From Terriglobus albidus (GTDB lineage: Bacteria > Acidobacteriota > Terriglobia > Terriglobales > Acidobacteriaceae), in assembly GCF_008000815.1 (NCBI RefSeq), contig NZ_CP042806.1, positions 2,480,001-2,544,000 of the forward strand: 64,000 bases of DNA. Reading direction: 5' to 3'. The notes beneath the pieces were generated by a model. That model searched no databases, had not been told where the DNA came from, and saw only the letters and a program-made list of their open reading frames with translations. Shown one piece after another: positions 35,426 to 45,308 of the stretch; the first letter of the stretch is position 1, and each line of letters opens with the position of its first letter. Made by a program: the position numbers and the translations under genes.

Positions 35426-36283
35426 TTACCAGTCCAGCTTCTCCGGTAGGAACTCCGCAAACAGATCGTCGTAGTAGGGCTTCAGTTCCTTCATGTTCGG
35501 CTTGGTGTGGCCCTTGGAATAGAGGTCATACGGATTGAACTTCCGCACCCACTCCAGCATGGCCTCGTCCTTCTTGTTCATCAGATGCGTGTAAGCGCCA
35601 TGGCGGTGCCACGCATAGAACGAGTGGAAGCGCAGCATGTACAGCGCCTCATCCGGAAGGTAGGGCTTCATTACTTCGGCGATGTAGCCGTCGTGACCGA
35701 AGGACATGTGCACGTTTTCGAGACCGCAATTCGGCTCATAGATGCCGTACTTGGTCTGGTACTTGGCCACCAGGCGATCCGGGTTAGCGGCGAAGTACTC
35801 AGGGAAGACGATCTGATTGGACCACGCACAGCCTACCGGGAAGGTGTCGCCCACAACACCCCACTGCGGCTCGCCATAGAGGCAGAGGCACTTGCCCAGG
35901 TCATGGATAAAGCCCACCAGAGCCATCCAGCGAGGCTGCCCGTCCCGGCGCATGGCTTCGGAGGTCTGCAGCAGGTGCTCGATCTGGGTAAGGTCGGTAT
36001 CCGGGTCGCTGTCATCGACCAGAGTGTTGAGGAACTCGGCCGCTTCCCATACGGTCTTCTTGCCGCGCGTCAGGCCGAAGTACTCCTTCTCCTTGCCGAG
36101 AACGTAGTCAACGGTCTGGAACTCGTGGTTCAGGCGATAGAACTCGGCCACGCCGGGGTTGGCCTCGGCATCATACTGGCGGAATTCAGTCTCAGACTTT
36201 CCTTCCTTGTAACGGCCTTCCAGGAAGTCTTCCCACTGATCGAGATCGTGGAGGGGAGTAGCATTGGCGGGTGTGGCGGACAT
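35426..36283 (-). CDS. MIOX: myo-Inositol oxygenase, eukaryotic type
   Basis: A 285-residue diiron oxygenase converting myo-inositol and O2 to D-glucuronate. The metal ligands known from mouse MIOX are all in place by eye: His103 (IEHLLQ), His127 and Asp128 (FIHDLGK), His197 (SFGHDGY), His220 (LRFHSFYAWHRHGAY) and Asp253 (NPYDLY). Full family length is present (mouse and human about 285), beginning with the typical DQWEDFLEGRYKEGKSETEF region. It is the first gene after an 18-bp palindrome and promoter at 36343-36392. The LacI regulator lies immediately upstream on the same strand. The product would feed the glucarate genes 2 kb away if a uronate dehydrogenase exists elsewhere. Confidence 0.95.
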   Translation of the reverse strand: MSATPANATPLHDLDQWEDFLEGRYKEGKSETEFRQYDAEANPGVAEFYRLNHEFQTVDYVLGKEKEYFGLTRGKKTVWEAAEFLNTLVDDSDPDTDLTQIEHLLQTSEAMRRDGQPRWMALVGFIHDLGKCLCLYGEPQWGVVGDTFPVGCAWSNQIVFPEYFAANPDRLVAKYQTKYGIYEPNCGLENVHMSFGHDGYIAEVMKPYLPDEALYMLRFHSFYAWHRHGAYTHLMNKKDEAMLEWVRKFNPYDLYSKGHTKPNMKELKPYYDDLFAEFLPEKLDW

Positions 36284-36342
36284 TGGGGCGGCTCCTTGGT
36301 GTACGGATCGAGCGTGATAGCCATTCTTCGCCAGAGGCTATC

Positions 36343-36360
36343 TACGTAATCGATTACGTA
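36343..36360 (-). promoter_or_regulatory. 18-bp perfect palindromic operator
   Basis: TACGTAATCGATTACGTA is a perfect palindrome located directly downstream of the -10 box of the oxygenase promoter. The size and central CG are typical of LacI-family operators, and the LacI gene at 36433-37446 is adjacent. Confidence 0.75.
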
Positions 36361-36362
36361 AA

Positions 36363-36392
36363 ACTATAGACACGCCCTGTCAGCATTGACAA
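36363..36392 (-). promoter_or_regulatory. Promoter of the inositol oxygenase operon
   Basis: Read on the minus strand: TTGTCA (36392-36387), an 18-bp spacer and TATAGT (36368-36363). The operator begins three bases after the -10, so bound repressor would block initiation. Confidence 0.7.
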
Positions 36393-36432
36393 TAGAGATT
36401 CAAGGAATATTTACAATTCGCTCCGGTATCGG

Positions 36433-37446
36433 TTACGCCGGCTTCCAGCTGCTCGCGCGAACGCGGAGATGCGGCTGGATCAGAATGCTGCGGGCTGGTT
36501 CTTCCGGATCGTCCAACAGGCGGATGACTTCTTCTCCCGCAGTCCGGCCGATCTGGTCTGTCGACTGGTCGACCGAGGTGAGCGGCACCCGTAAGTATTG
36601 GGCATAGCGGAAGTTACCGCAACCAACGATGGCGACGTCCTCCGGAACGCGGAGGCCGGCCTCCAGAACCGCCTCAATGGCGCCGATGGCTGTCAGATCG
36701 TTGTAGCAGAAGACGGCGTCTGGCCGGTGATTGAGTTTCAGCAACTGCTGCATGGCCTTCTGTCCGGCGGCGATACCCGTCTCTTCGAAACGCTCGTGCA
36801 TCAGCACATATTCCGGCGGCACTATGGCACGATGCCGCTGCAGGGTTTCTGAGTAACCGCGCATACGCTCATGGCCGGTACTCAGGTGCGAAGCACCGAT
36901 GTGTGCAATGCGCTTCCGTCCGGTCTCCAGAAGATGTTCGGTAGCAATCTCCCCAATCTTGAAATCGTCTGACCCGACATAATGAGCATCCAGGAGAGGG
37001 AAATTGCGGTCTACCAGAAGGATGGGTGTCTGCTTTTCGCCGACCTTGAAGATGTTTTGCAGTTTGCGCTGGCAGGATGAGATCAGCAGCATGTCGACCC
37101 CGCGGGTGAGCAGGGCACGAATCTCCCGCTGTTCGATCTCAGGATCATCCTCAGAGGAGGCCAGCAGCAGAGCCCGGTCATGTTCGCGCAGTACCGCACC
37201 CAGGCTCTTGGCTACTTCGCCGAAGTAAGGATGCAGCAGGTCCGGCACCACCAGGCCGACGTTAGCCGTGCGTCCGCTAATGAGGGCCCGGGCGATGAGG
37301 TTGGGTTTGTACTGCAGCTCCTCCATCCGCTTAAGCACGCGCTGGCGGGTCTTTTCACCGACGTCTTTACGGTTGCGGAGCACCTTGGAAACCGTAACGG
37401 TCGAAACTCCAAGGTCACGAGCAATGTCCTTCAGGCGGACAGCCAT
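36433..37446 (-). CDS. LacI-family regulator of the inositol oxygenase operon
   Basis: A 337-residue repressor with helix-turn-helix VRLKDIARDLGVSTVTVSKV, hinge YKPNLIARALISGRT and a periplasmic-binding-like effector domain (VGLVVPDLLHPYFGEVAKSL, YNDLTAIGAIEAVLEAGLRV). It is encoded just upstream of, and in the same direction as, the oxygenase, with the palindrome at 36343-36360 between them. That makes repression of MIOX and GH130 the simplest reading. The inducer could be inositol, glucuronate or a mannoside. Confidence 0.93.
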   Translation of the reverse strand: MAVRLKDIARDLGVSTVTVSKVLRNRKDVGEKTRQRVLKRMEELQYKPNLIARALISGRTANVGLVVPDLLHPYFGEVAKSLGAVLREHDRALLLASSEDDPEIEQREIRALLTRGVDMLLISSCQRKLQNIFKVGEKQTPILLVDRNFPLLDAHYVGSDDFKIGEIATEHLLETGRKRIAHIGASHLSTGHERMRGYSETLQRHRAIVPPEYVLMHERFEETGIAAGQKAMQQLLKLNHRPDAVFCYNDLTAIGAIEAVLEAGLRVPEDVAIVGCGNFRYAQYLRVPLTSVDQSTDQIGRTAGEEVIRLLDDPEEPARSILIQPHLRVRASSWKPA

Positions 37447-37494
37447 CCAATCTCCTTTTAACTCAGTGTAGAAGAAAGACCCTCTTCGCGGATA

Positions 37495-38397
37495 TCAGTT
37501 GCGTGTCGGCGCCAGGCGCGCGCGCTTGCGGATGAGCTGCACGAAGGTTTTTACGGCCGGGTTAGTGTTGGATTTCTTCCAGACGAGATACAGGTCGGCA
37601 TGAACCGGGGGCATCTTGATGTGGCGAAGCGCCACACCGTCAAAGTGCAGCGCCTCGGCCGTCTCCGGCACCAGCGCTACCCCCAGCCCGGCACTTACCA
37701 GCGCCAGCATCGAGTGGATCTGGCTGACGTGTTGTACATAGATCGGCTGCAGGTTGTGGCGGCGGAAGATGCTGTCGATCAGGGCATAGAAGTAGAAGCC
37801 GTCCTTGGGCGAGAAGGTGATGATCGGCTCAGAGCGCAGATCGTCCAGAGCAACCGTGGTTTTACAAGCGAGTGGATGCTCCGCCGGCACCGCGAGCAGT
37901 AACTGCTCGCGGGCGATACACAGCCCATCCAGGTCGGGCTGGTTAGGCTGCTGGCGTCCTAAACCCAGGTCAATCTGGTTGGCCTGCAGGGCTTCGACCT
38001 GCTGCACCGTCACCATCTCCTCCAGCACGATCTCCAGCTCTTTTAGCTCGCGGCTGGAATAGGCCAGAAGACGAGGAAGATGGCGATAACTGGAACCGGC
38101 AGTGAAACCCATGCGCAGACGTCCGGCCTGTCCCTGCGAGTGCCGCCGGGCGACAGAGACTGCATTTTCAGCGAGCGAAAGAAGCTGCCGCGCCTCTGCA
38201 CGAAACGCGTGCCCAGCCGGGGTGAGTTGCACACTGCGGTTGTTGCGCTTGAAGAGCGGAAACTGCAGCGTGTGTTCCAGCATCTGGATCTGGCGGCTGA
38301 GTGGCGACTGCGTTATATGCAGCCGTTTTGCTGCCCGTCCGAAGTGGAGCTCGTCGGCCAGGACCAGAAAATAATGCAGTTGTTTGAGCTCGAACAT
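37495..38397 (-). CDS. LysR-family regulator of the hexarate operon
   Basis: A 300-residue LysR regulator. The winged helix-turn-helix is LHYFLVLADELHFGRAAKRL followed by HITQSPLSRQIQMLE. The effector domain (about 90-290) contains AGLGVALVPE. It is divergent from the 5-dehydro-4-deoxyglucarate dehydratase gene across 120 bp, the classical LysR arrangement, so it probably activates the hexarate operon in response to a pathway intermediate. Confidence 0.92.
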   Translation of the reverse strand: MFELKQLHYFLVLADELHFGRAAKRLHITQSPLSRQIQMLEHTLQFPLFKRNNRSVQLTPAGHAFRAEARQLLSLAENAVSVARRHSQGQAGRLRMGFTAGSSYRHLPRLLAYSSRELKELEIVLEEMVTVQQVEALQANQIDLGLGRQQPNQPDLDGLCIAREQLLLAVPAEHPLACKTTVALDDLRSEPIITFSPKDGFYFYALIDSIFRRHNLQPIYVQHVSQIHSMLALVSAGLGVALVPETAEALHFDGVALRHIKMPPVHADLYLVWKKSNTNPAVKTFVQLIRKRARLAPTRN

Positions 38398-38458
38398 TAA
38401 GTCCTTTTCTGCATGATTTGATGCTCACTATGATTCCACAAAGCATCGTTCGGCGGAC

Positions 38459-38464
38459 TATAGT
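38459..38464 (+). promoter_or_regulatory. Probable -10 element of the hexarate operon
   Basis: TATAGT lies 54 bp before the dehydratase ATG. No good -35 is found 16-19 bp upstream, which fits an activator-dependent (LysR) promoter. Twelve bases around it (CTATAGTTTTAC) are identical to the oxygenase promoter. Confidence 0.45.
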
Positions 38465-38517
38465 TTTACCTGCCGAGCGGCGGCGCGATCGCCGCGGGCT
38501 GGAGAAGAAGAGACAGA

Positions 38518-39432
38518 ATGCCCCAGATGCTTCCCGCAGACCTGGCAAAGACGATCGGCAGCGGCCTGCTGTCGTTTCCGGTAACCCACTTCACCGCAGC
38601 GAACACCTTTGATGAGAGCGCCTATCGCACTCATATCGGCTGGCTGCTCGAGCACAATCCCGCGGGTCTATTTGCCGCTGGTGGCACGGGCGAGTTCTTC
38701 TCGCTTACCCTTTCGGAGTTCTCCCATGTCGTACGTGCTGCCGTAGAAGAGACAGCCGGACGTGTTCCTGTACTCGCCGGTTGTGGATACGGCACGGCCA
38801 TGGCGATTGAGTTCGCAAAAGCCGCCGAGGCTGCCGGAGCCGACGGCATTCTTCTGCTGCCCCCATATCTGGTCGGCGCAGAGCAGGCTGGTTTGATCGC
38901 CCATGCCGAAGCGGTCTGCGGCGCCACCAAGCTGGGCGTCATCCTCTACAACCGCGACAACTTCGTTATTAACGAGGACAGCCTCGAAGCGCTCTGCAAT
39001 CGTTGCCCGAATCTGATCGGTTTCAAGGATGGCTACGGCGATATCGAACTGATGACCCGCATCTTTACCCGCATGGGCGACCGGCTGACCTACGTAGGCG
39101 GTCTGCCGACGGCGGAGACCTTCGCGCTGCCGTACCTGGAAATGGGCGTCACCACGTACTCCTCGGCGATCTTCAACTTCCTGCCTAACTTCGCGAATGA
39201 GTTCTATGCCGCGGTACGTCGCCGCGACCACGAGACCATCTACAAGGGCTTGAAAGAATTTGTATTGCCCTACAGCACCATTCGCAATCGCCGCAAAGGC
39301 TATGCGGTTTCGATTGTGAAGGCCGGCCTGAAAGTTGTGGGACGTCCCGCCGGTTCGGTACGCACTCCATTGCTGGATCTCACGCCGCATGAACTGGAAG
39401 AGCTGAAGGCACTCATCGGCAACCGCTCGTAG
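38518..39432 (+). CDS. kdgD: 5-Dehydro-4-deoxyglucarate dehydratase (decarboxylating)
   Basis: A 304-residue class I aldolase-fold enzyme of the DHDPS/NAL superfamily that dehydrates and decarboxylates 5-keto-4-deoxyglucarate to 2-oxoglutarate semialdehyde. The Schiff-base Lys170 is in [11 protein letters not shown], the Tyr144 of ILYNRD is the proton-relay position, and [10 protein letters not shown] (55-64) is the family substrate loop. Length matches known KdgD (about 300). It is the first gene of the operon. Assignment over other superfamily members rests on the FKDGYGD context and on the neighbouring glucarate dehydratase and semialdehyde dehydrogenase. Confidence 0.93.
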   Translation: MPQMLPADLAKTIGSGLLSFPVTHFTAANTFDESAYRTHIGWLLEHNPAGLFAAGGTGEFFSLTLSEFSHVVRAAVEETAGRVPVLAGCGYGTAMAIEFAKAAEAAGADGILLLPPYLVGAEQAGLIAHAEAVCGATKLGVILYNRDNFVINEDSLEALCNRCPNLIGFKDGYGDIELMTRIFTRMGDRLTYVGGLPTAETFALPYLEMGVTTYSSAIFNFLPNFANEFYAAVRRRDHETIYKGLKEFVLPYSTIRNRRKGYAVSIVKAGLKVVGRPAGSVRTPLLDLTPHELEELKALIGNRS

Positions 39433-39454
39433 AAAGCAAAAGGGTTGATGCAGG

Positions 39455-40798
39455 ATGGCAGGGAAAGAACAGTCGCATATCCGCTTTCTCATCGTGTTGA
39501 TGCTTTTCACCGCAAGCTGCTGCAGCTACGGTGATCGCGTTGTTCTCTCTATCGTGGGAGTCGACATCTCGCATCAGCTTGGTCTCAATCCACTGAAGCT
39601 CGGGTATCTCTTCTCCGGCTTCAGTTGGGCCTATGTCGTTGCGCAGTTGCCGGCGGGCGGCCTGCTGGACCGTTATGGATCCAAGCGCGTCTACGGCATC
39701 AGCATCGTCGCCTGGTCGATCCTGGCGCTGATTGCGGGCTTCATCGGGTTTCTTCCGGCCGCGATGGGATTTGGACTGCTGTTCGCGATACGTCTGCTCT
39801 CCGGTCTGGCACAGTCGCCTGTCTTTCCTGGGAACGGACGCATCGTCGCGGCATGGTTTCCTACCGCGGAGCGCGGCCGCGCTTCCGCCATCTTCAATTC
39901 ATCGCAGTATTTTGCCCTGGTGATCTTTGGGCCGGTGATGGGCTGGCTGGTGCAGCACTACGGCTGGAAAGCCTGCTTCTGGCTGGGAGGCATCGTCAGT
40001 TTGCTGCTCAGTGTCGTCTGGTTCCGCGTCATTCATAGCGTGAAGTCGCATCCTCATATCTCCGATGCAGAGATCAGCTACATCGAGGAGGGAGGCGGTC
40101 TCGCAAACATGGACCAGAACCTCAGGAAGGGTGCGAATCCGAACCAGTTAACCTGGTCGGCTGTGCGCATGCTTTTGAGCAACCGGATGCTGGTGGGTAT
40201 CTATATCGGTCAGTACTGCATTACCACGCTGACCTGGTTCTTCCTGACCTGGTTCCCGGTCTATCTCAACCAGGCTCGGCACATCGCGATTGCGAAGGCC
40301 GGGTTGCTGGCTGCGGTGCCGGCGCTGTGCGGATCCATCGGCGGCGTCTTCGGTGGTATTGTTTCCGATCATCTGTTGAAGAACGGCAACTCGCTATCGG
40401 TGGCGCGCAAGGTGCCGATTGTCGCTGGCATGGCTCTTTCGATGACCATGATCGGTTGCAACTATGTTTCGGGCCAGATGGCAGTCATTCTGCTGATGTC
40501 GCTGGCCTTCTTCGGTAAGGGCTTCGGGGCCCTCGGCTGGACGGTCATCTCAGATGTTTCACCGCGCAACATGATCGGCATCAACGGTGGTCTGTTCAAT
40601 CTGATTGGGAACATCGCCGGCATTACGACACCGATCATCATCGGCTGGATCGTGCAGCGGACGGGATCGTTCAACCTGGCGCTGGTGTTTGTCGGGGTTA
40701 CGGCACTGGCCGCTATCGTTGCCTACCTTCCGTTGGTGGGCAGAATTCATCGTGTGGAGTTTGGCAGTAAGGAGCAGACGAAGGAGCAGCCAGCATAA
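39455..40798 (+). CDS. gudP: MFS hexarate transporter (GudP-like)
   Basis: A 447-residue major facilitator with 12 predicted membrane segments. The early [11 protein letters not shown] and [20 protein letters not shown] stretches match the anion:cation symporter (phthalate/glucarate permease) group. [20 protein letters not shown] is the loop conserved in GudP/GarP-type carriers. It shares one base with the glucarate dehydratase start (TAATG). Expected role is proton-driven uptake of D-glucarate and/or galactarate into the cytoplasm. Confidence 0.85.
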   Translation: MAGKEQSHIRFLIVLMLFTASCCSYGDRVVLSIVGVDISHQLGLNPLKLGYLFSGFSWAYVVAQLPAGGLLDRYGSKRVYGISIVAWSILALIAGFIGFLPAAMGFGLLFAIRLLSGLAQSPVFPGNGRIVAAWFPTAERGRASAIFNSSQYFALVIFGPVMGWLVQHYGWKACFWLGGIVSLLLSVVWFRVIHSVKSHPHISDAEISYIEEGGGLANMDQNLRKGANPNQLTWSAVRMLLSNRMLVGIYIGQYCITTLTWFFLTWFPVYLNQARHIAIAKAGLLAAVPALCGSIGGVFGGIVSDHLLKNGNSLSVARKVPIVAGMALSMTMIGCNYVSGQMAVILLMSLAFFGKGFGALGWTVISDVSPRNMIGINGGLFNLIGNIAGITTPIIIGWIVQRTGSFNLALVFVGVTALAAIVAYLPLVGRIHRVEFGSKEQTKEQPA

Positions 40799-42135
40799 TG
40801 TCGAGTCCGAAGATTGCAACTATGCGCGCTATTCCGGTCGCCGGACAGGACAGTATGCTGTTGAACCTGAGCGGAGCTCACGCGCCGTACTTTACCCGCA
40901 ACCTGCTGGTCCTCACAGACACCGACGGCAAGACTGGTGTGGGAGAAGTTCCGGGTGGAGAGAAGATCCGGTCGGTTCTGGAACAGGCCGCGCCGCTGGT
41001 AATCGGGCGTCCTGTCGCTCACTACCAGAGCGTATTGCAGCAAGTACAGTCGGTGTTTGCCGAACTGGATCAAGAAGGCCGCGGTCTGCAGACCTTCGAT
41101 CTCCGCACTACCGTTCACGCGGTCACGGGGATTGAGGCCGCCATGCTGGACCTGCTGGGTCAGTTTGTCGGCCTGCCGGTAGCGGCGTTGCTCGGTGAAG
41201 GGCAGCAGCGAGAGAAAGTTGAAGCGCTGGGTTACCTGTTCTTCATCGGTGACCGCAAGCGCAGCGATGCCGGATACCGCGCCGAAGAGAATGCCGATGA
41301 TGCGTGGTTCCGCCTGCGCAACGAAGAAGCACTGACTCCGGAGTCAATCGTGCGACTGGCCGAGGCGGCTCATGCACGCTATGGCTTCAACGACTTCAAG
41401 CTGAAGGGTGGGGTGCTTGCGGGTGCGGCAGAGATGGAAGCGATCGAGGCGTTGGCCGCGCGTTTCCCCAAGGCTCGCATCACGCTTGATCCGAACGGCG
41501 CATGGTCACTGGACGAAGCGGTGCGGCTGTGCACCGGCAAGCACGGCGTGTTGGCGTATGCGGAAGATCCCTGTGGTGCGGAGAAGGGCTTCTCTGGCCG
41601 CGAGATCATGGCGGAGTTTCGTACCGCCACCGGCCTACCCACGGCCACCAATATGATCGCCACCGACTGGCGGCAGCTGCGGCATGCGGCGCAGCTCAAG
41701 TCTGTGGATATCCCACTGGCTGACCCTCACTTCTGGACGATGCAGGGATCGGTGCGTGTAGCGCAGTTCTGCCGCGACTGGGATCTGACCTGGGGTTCGC
41801 ACTCGAACAATCACTTCGATGTCTCGCTGGCGATGTTCACCCACGTAGCCGCCGCGGCTCCGGGACGCGTCACCGCGATCGATACTCATTGGATCTGGCA
41901 GGATGGCCAGCGGCTGACCCAGGACCCCTTCCGCATTGTGAATGGAGAAATAAAAGTGCCGTCGACACCAGGCCTGGGTGTCGCTCTGGACTGGGAGAAG
42001 GTGGACGCCGCACACGAGACTTACAACAGCCTGGGACTGGGTGGACGTGACGACGCCCTGGGGATGCAGTGCCTGATGCCCGGCTGGACCTTCGACCCGA
42101 AACTCCCCTGCATGCTGCCTCGCGTGGCACGATAG
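40798..42135 (+). CDS. gudD: D-glucarate dehydratase (enolase superfamily)
   Basis: A 445-residue enzyme converting D-glucarate (and often idarate) to 5-keto-4-deoxyglucarate. Active-site features line up with E. coli GudD: Lys201-x-Lys203 (FKLKGG), metal ligands Asp231 (LDPNG), Glu256 (AEDPCG) and a third near Asn285, and the general base His339 in [11 protein letters not shown]. Length is almost the same as E. coli GudD (446). It is translationally coupled to the transporter, and 18 bp separate it from the dehydrogenase. Confidence 0.95.
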   Translation: MSSPKIATMRAIPVAGQDSMLLNLSGAHAPYFTRNLLVLTDTDGKTGVGEVPGGEKIRSVLEQAAPLVIGRPVAHYQSVLQQVQSVFAELDQEGRGLQTFDLRTTVHAVTGIEAAMLDLLGQFVGLPVAALLGEGQQREKVEALGYLFFIGDRKRSDAGYRAEENADDAWFRLRNEEALTPESIVRLAEAAHARYGFNDFKLKGGVLAGAAEMEAIEALAARFPKARITLDPNGAWSLDEAVRLCTGKHGVLAYAEDPCGAEKGFSGREIMAEFRTATGLPTATNMIATDWRQLRHAAQLKSVDIPLADPHFWTMQGSVRVAQFCRDWDLTWGSHSNNHFDVSLAMFTHVAAAAPGRVTAIDTHWIWQDGQRLTQDPFRIVNGEIKVPSTPGLGVALDWEKVDAAHETYNSLGLGGRDDALGMQCLMPGWTFDPKLPCMLPRVAR

Positions 42136-42153
42136 AAGAGACGGGAGAACTGA

Positions 42154-43734
42154 ATGCAGATTACAGGCGAGATTCTGATCGGCGGAAAAGCGGTTGCAGG
42201 CAAGGGCGAGGCCTTTACGGGCTGGAACCCATCAACGGGCCAGGCTTTGGAGCCGACTTTTTACGGCGCGACTACAGAACAGGTGGACGAAGCCTGCGCG
42301 TTTGCAGCAGAGGCCTTCGATGCATTCCGCGGCACCACGCTGGAAGAGCGCGCAAAGTTTCTCGAGGCCGTTGCGCAGGCGATCCTCGATCTGGGCGATG
42401 AGCTGATCGAGCGCACCATGGCTGAGAGCGGTCTGCCGCGTCCCCGGATTGAAGGCGAGCGCGGCCGGACGGTCGGCCAGTTACGTCTCTTCGCGCAGGT
42501 GGTGCGGCAGGGACTATGGCTTTCCCCGGTTCTGGACTCAGCGCTGCCGGATCGTACGCCGCTTCCGCGGCCCGACCTGCGGTTGCGCAAGATTCCGATC
42601 GGCCCGGTCGTGGTCTTTGGCGCGAGTAACTTCCCGCTGGCGTTTTCCGTAGCCGGTGGCGATACGGCATCGGCCTTCGCGGCCGGTTGCCCTGTCGTTG
42701 CCAAGGCGCATCCATCGCATCCTGGCACGTCGGAGCTGGTCGGCCGCGCGATTCAAAAGGCCGTTGCCGCCAGCAATCTGCCTGCAGGCGTCTTCGCGAT
42801 GGTTGGGGGGCGGGACAACGGCGTCGGTGGCGCCCTGGCATCGCATCCTGCCATCGCTGCCATTGCCTTTACCGGCAGCCGCGCTGGGGGCCTGGCGCTC
42901 GCTGGCATTGCCGCGAAGCGGCCGGTGCCGGTCCCTGTGTATGCCGAGATGAGCAGCGTCAACCCGGTCTTTCTGCTGCCCGGCGCGCTGCAGGGTGATG
43001 TAGCTGCGCTTGCTCAGGGCTTTGCAGACTCCGCCACTCTGGGCACGGGACAGTTCTGCACCCAGCCTGGCCTGGTCCTGGGCTTGGCCGGACCGGAGTT
43101 CGACGGCTTTGCCCAGGTTGCGGCTGAGAAGATGTGTGCCAAGACCGCAACGACGATGTTGAACAAGGGAATCCACGATGCTTATGAAAAGGGCGTGAAG
43201 ACAGTAGAAGCACATGCTTCCGTGCAGACAGTAGCTCGAGGTCAGGCGGGAAGCGCAGCGTGGGGCGGTGTGCCGGCGCTCTTCCAGACCAAGGCTAGTG
43301 AGATTCTGAAGGACCGCCATCTCTCGGAAGAGGTCTTCGGCCCGTCGTCCATTCTGATCGCGTGCGAGAACAAGGAAGAGATGCTGGCGATTGCCGCATC
43401 GCTCGAAGGGCAGCTTACGGCGACATTGCATATGACGGCAGCGGATACGGAGCTGGCGCGGGAGCTTGTCCCGGTTCTTGAGAAGAAGGCCGGCCGCATC
43501 CTGGTGAATGGATTCCCCACCGGTGTTGAGGTCTCCCATGCCATGGTGCATGGCGGACCGTTCCCGGCGACCAGCAACGATCACTACACCTCAGTAGGCG
43601 CCACAGCGATCGATCGTTTCCTTCGCCCGGTCTGCTACCAGAACTTCCCGGCGGCGCTTCTGCCGGCGGAACTGGACGATGCCAACTCGCTCGGCCTGTG
43701 GCGACTGCGCGATGGCAAGGTGGAACAGAGATGA
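42154..43734 (+). CDS. 2-Oxoglutarate semialdehyde (2,5-dioxovalerate) dehydrogenase
   Basis: A 526-residue aldehyde dehydrogenase that oxidises 2-oxoglutarate semialdehyde to 2-oxoglutarate, the last pathway step. The catalytic Cys302 is in [11 protein letters not shown] and the general base Glu265 in [11 protein letters not shown]. The cofactor loop [19 protein letters not shown] and FTGSRAGG are in place. NADP preference is common in this subgroup but is not proved here. Length 526 matches the hexarate-operon class and not shorter ALDHs. Its stop overlaps the galactarate dehydratase start by ATGA. Confidence 0.93.
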   Translation: MQITGEILIGGKAVAGKGEAFTGWNPSTGQALEPTFYGATTEQVDEACAFAAEAFDAFRGTTLEERAKFLEAVAQAILDLGDELIERTMAESGLPRPRIEGERGRTVGQLRLFAQVVRQGLWLSPVLDSALPDRTPLPRPDLRLRKIPIGPVVVFGASNFPLAFSVAGGDTASAFAAGCPVVAKAHPSHPGTSELVGRAIQKAVAASNLPAGVFAMVGGRDNGVGGALASHPAIAAIAFTGSRAGGLALAGIAAKRPVPVPVYAEMSSVNPVFLLPGALQGDVAALAQGFADSATLGTGQFCTQPGLVLGLAGPEFDGFAQVAAEKMCAKTATTMLNKGIHDAYEKGVKTVEAHASVQTVARGQAGSAAWGGVPALFQTKASEILKDRHLSEEVFGPSSILIACENKEEMLAIAASLEGQLTATLHMTAADTELARELVPVLEKKAGRILVNGFPTGVEVSHAMVHGGPFPATSNDHYTSVGATAIDRFLRPVCYQNFPAALLPAELDDANSLGLWRLRDGKVEQR

Positions 43735-45278
43735 GCTCAGAAAACGAACCGCGGTATATCCAGGTTCATCCTCAGGACAACGTCGCCATCATTGTGAATC
43801 CTGGAGGTCTGCCCGCTGGAACAGAGTTTCCCTCCGGGCTTGTCCTGCAAGAGGCAGTCCCCGAGGCGCACAAGGTTGCCCTGGTAGCGCTTCAACCTGG
43901 TGATGCTGTGATTCGCTACGGTTCGGTGATCGGTTATACCGCGCGTGCAATTCCGCAGGGTGGATGGGTGGCCGAGGATGCATTGACCTCGCCACCTCCT
44001 CCGGCACTCGATGCCTTGCCACTAGCGACCGAGACACCTGCCGCACTTCCTCCGCTTGAGGGCTATACCTTCCAGGGCTACCGGAATCCCGACGGCACTG
44101 TCGGTACGCGCAACATCCTGGGCATCAGCACGACGGTGCAGTGCGTCGCGGGCACGGTGGATTATGCTGTTCGCCGCATCAAACAGGAGCTTTTGCCGAA
44201 GTATCCGAACGTCGATGATGTCATCGCAATCACGCACAACTACGGCTGTGGTGTCGCCATCAATGCGCCCGGTGCTGAGATTCCTATCCGCACACTGCGG
44301 AACCTGAGCTTGAACCCTAATCTCGGCGGAGCGCCGATGGTGGTCAGCCTCGGCTGCGAGAAGATGCAGCCCTCACAGATGTTGCCTGTCAGCACGCTGC
44401 CTGTTCTGAGCGAAGAACCCTACGTGGTTCGCCTGCAGGACGAAGAGCACTACGGCTTTGAAGAGATGGTCTCAGCCCTGATGGAGATGGCCGAAAAGCG
44501 TCTGGAGCGTCTGAATCAGCGTAAGCGCGTTACCTGTCCAGCCTCTGATCTAGTTGTTGGTCTTCAGTGCGGAGGAAGCGATGCCTTCTCCGGCGTTACC
44601 GCGAATCCCGCCGTAGGCTTTGCTGCAGACCTTCTGGTCCGTGCCGGTGCTACGGTGATGTTCTCTGAGGTGACGGAGGTGCGTGATGCCGTCCACCTGC
44701 TGACAGCCCGTGCAGCGAACGAGCAGGTGGCTCGGGACCTGGTGCGCGAGATGGCCTGGTACGACGAGTATCTCGCGCACGATAACGTCGACCGCAGCGC
44801 GAATCCTTCGCCCGGCAACAAGAAGGGCGGCCTGGCCAACATCGTAGAGAAGGCTTTGGGCTCTGTCGCGAAGGCCGGCACAAGTCCGCTTGCTGCTGTT
44901 ACTGGTCCTGGTGAGCGCGTCACGACGAAGGGCCTGGTCTTCGCCGCGACACCCGCGAGCGATTTCATCTGCGGCACCTTGCAGCTTGCCGCCGCGATGA
45001 ACATGCATGTCTTTACCACCGGCCGCGGAACACCGTATGGTCTTGCGATGGCGCCCGTCATCAAGGTAGCCACACGCAGCTCACTTGCAAAGCGGTGGTT
45101 CGACCTCATCGATGTGGATGCCGGAAAGATCGCTACCGGTGAAGCAACCATTGAAGATATCGGTTGGGAGATCTTTCGGCTTATCCTTAAGGTCGCGAGC
45201 GGTGAGCAGCAGACATGGGCGGACCGTTGGGGTCTGCACAACGAATACGCCCTCTTCAATCCGGGGCCCGTCACCTAA
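43731..45278 (+). CDS. garD: Galactarate dehydratase (GarD/UxaA family)
   Basis: A 515-residue two-part dehydratase with a small N-terminal SAF-like domain (about residues 10-80, INVxPxDNVAI style start) and a large C-terminal UxaA/GarD domain. Motifs are [55 protein letters not shown] and [13 protein letters not shown]. The family dehydrates galactarate, altronate or similar acids using Fe2+. The hexarate operon favours galactarate to 5-keto-4-deoxyglucarate, giving a second entry to the same intermediate. Altronate dehydratase is the main alternative. The start is fixed by overlap with the preceding stop codon. Confidence 0.82.
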   Translation: MSSENEPRYIQVHPQDNVAIIVNPGGLPAGTEFPSGLVLQEAVPEAHKVALVALQPGDAVIRYGSVIGYTARAIPQGGWVAEDALTSPPPPALDALPLATETPAALPPLEGYTFQGYRNPDGTVGTRNILGISTTVQCVAGTVDYAVRRIKQELLPKYPNVDDVIAITHNYGCGVAINAPGAEIPIRTLRNLSLNPNLGGAPMVVSLGCEKMQPSQMLPVSTLPVLSEEPYVVRLQDEEHYGFEEMVSALMEMAEKRLERLNQRKRVTCPASDLVVGLQCGGSDAFSGVTANPAVGFAADLLVRAGATVMFSEVTEVRDAVHLLTARAANEQVARDLVREMAWYDEYLAHDNVDRSANPSPGNKKGGLANIVEKALGSVAKAGTSPLAAVTGPGERVTTKGLVFAATPASDFICGTLQLAAAMNMHVFTTGRGTPYGLAMAPVIKVATRSSLAKRWFDLIDVDAGKIATGEATIEDIGWEIFRLILKVASGEQQTWADRWGLHNEYALFNPGPVT

Positions 45279-45308
45279 GCAGCACCGCCACGCAGATCGC
45301 GAGGAACG

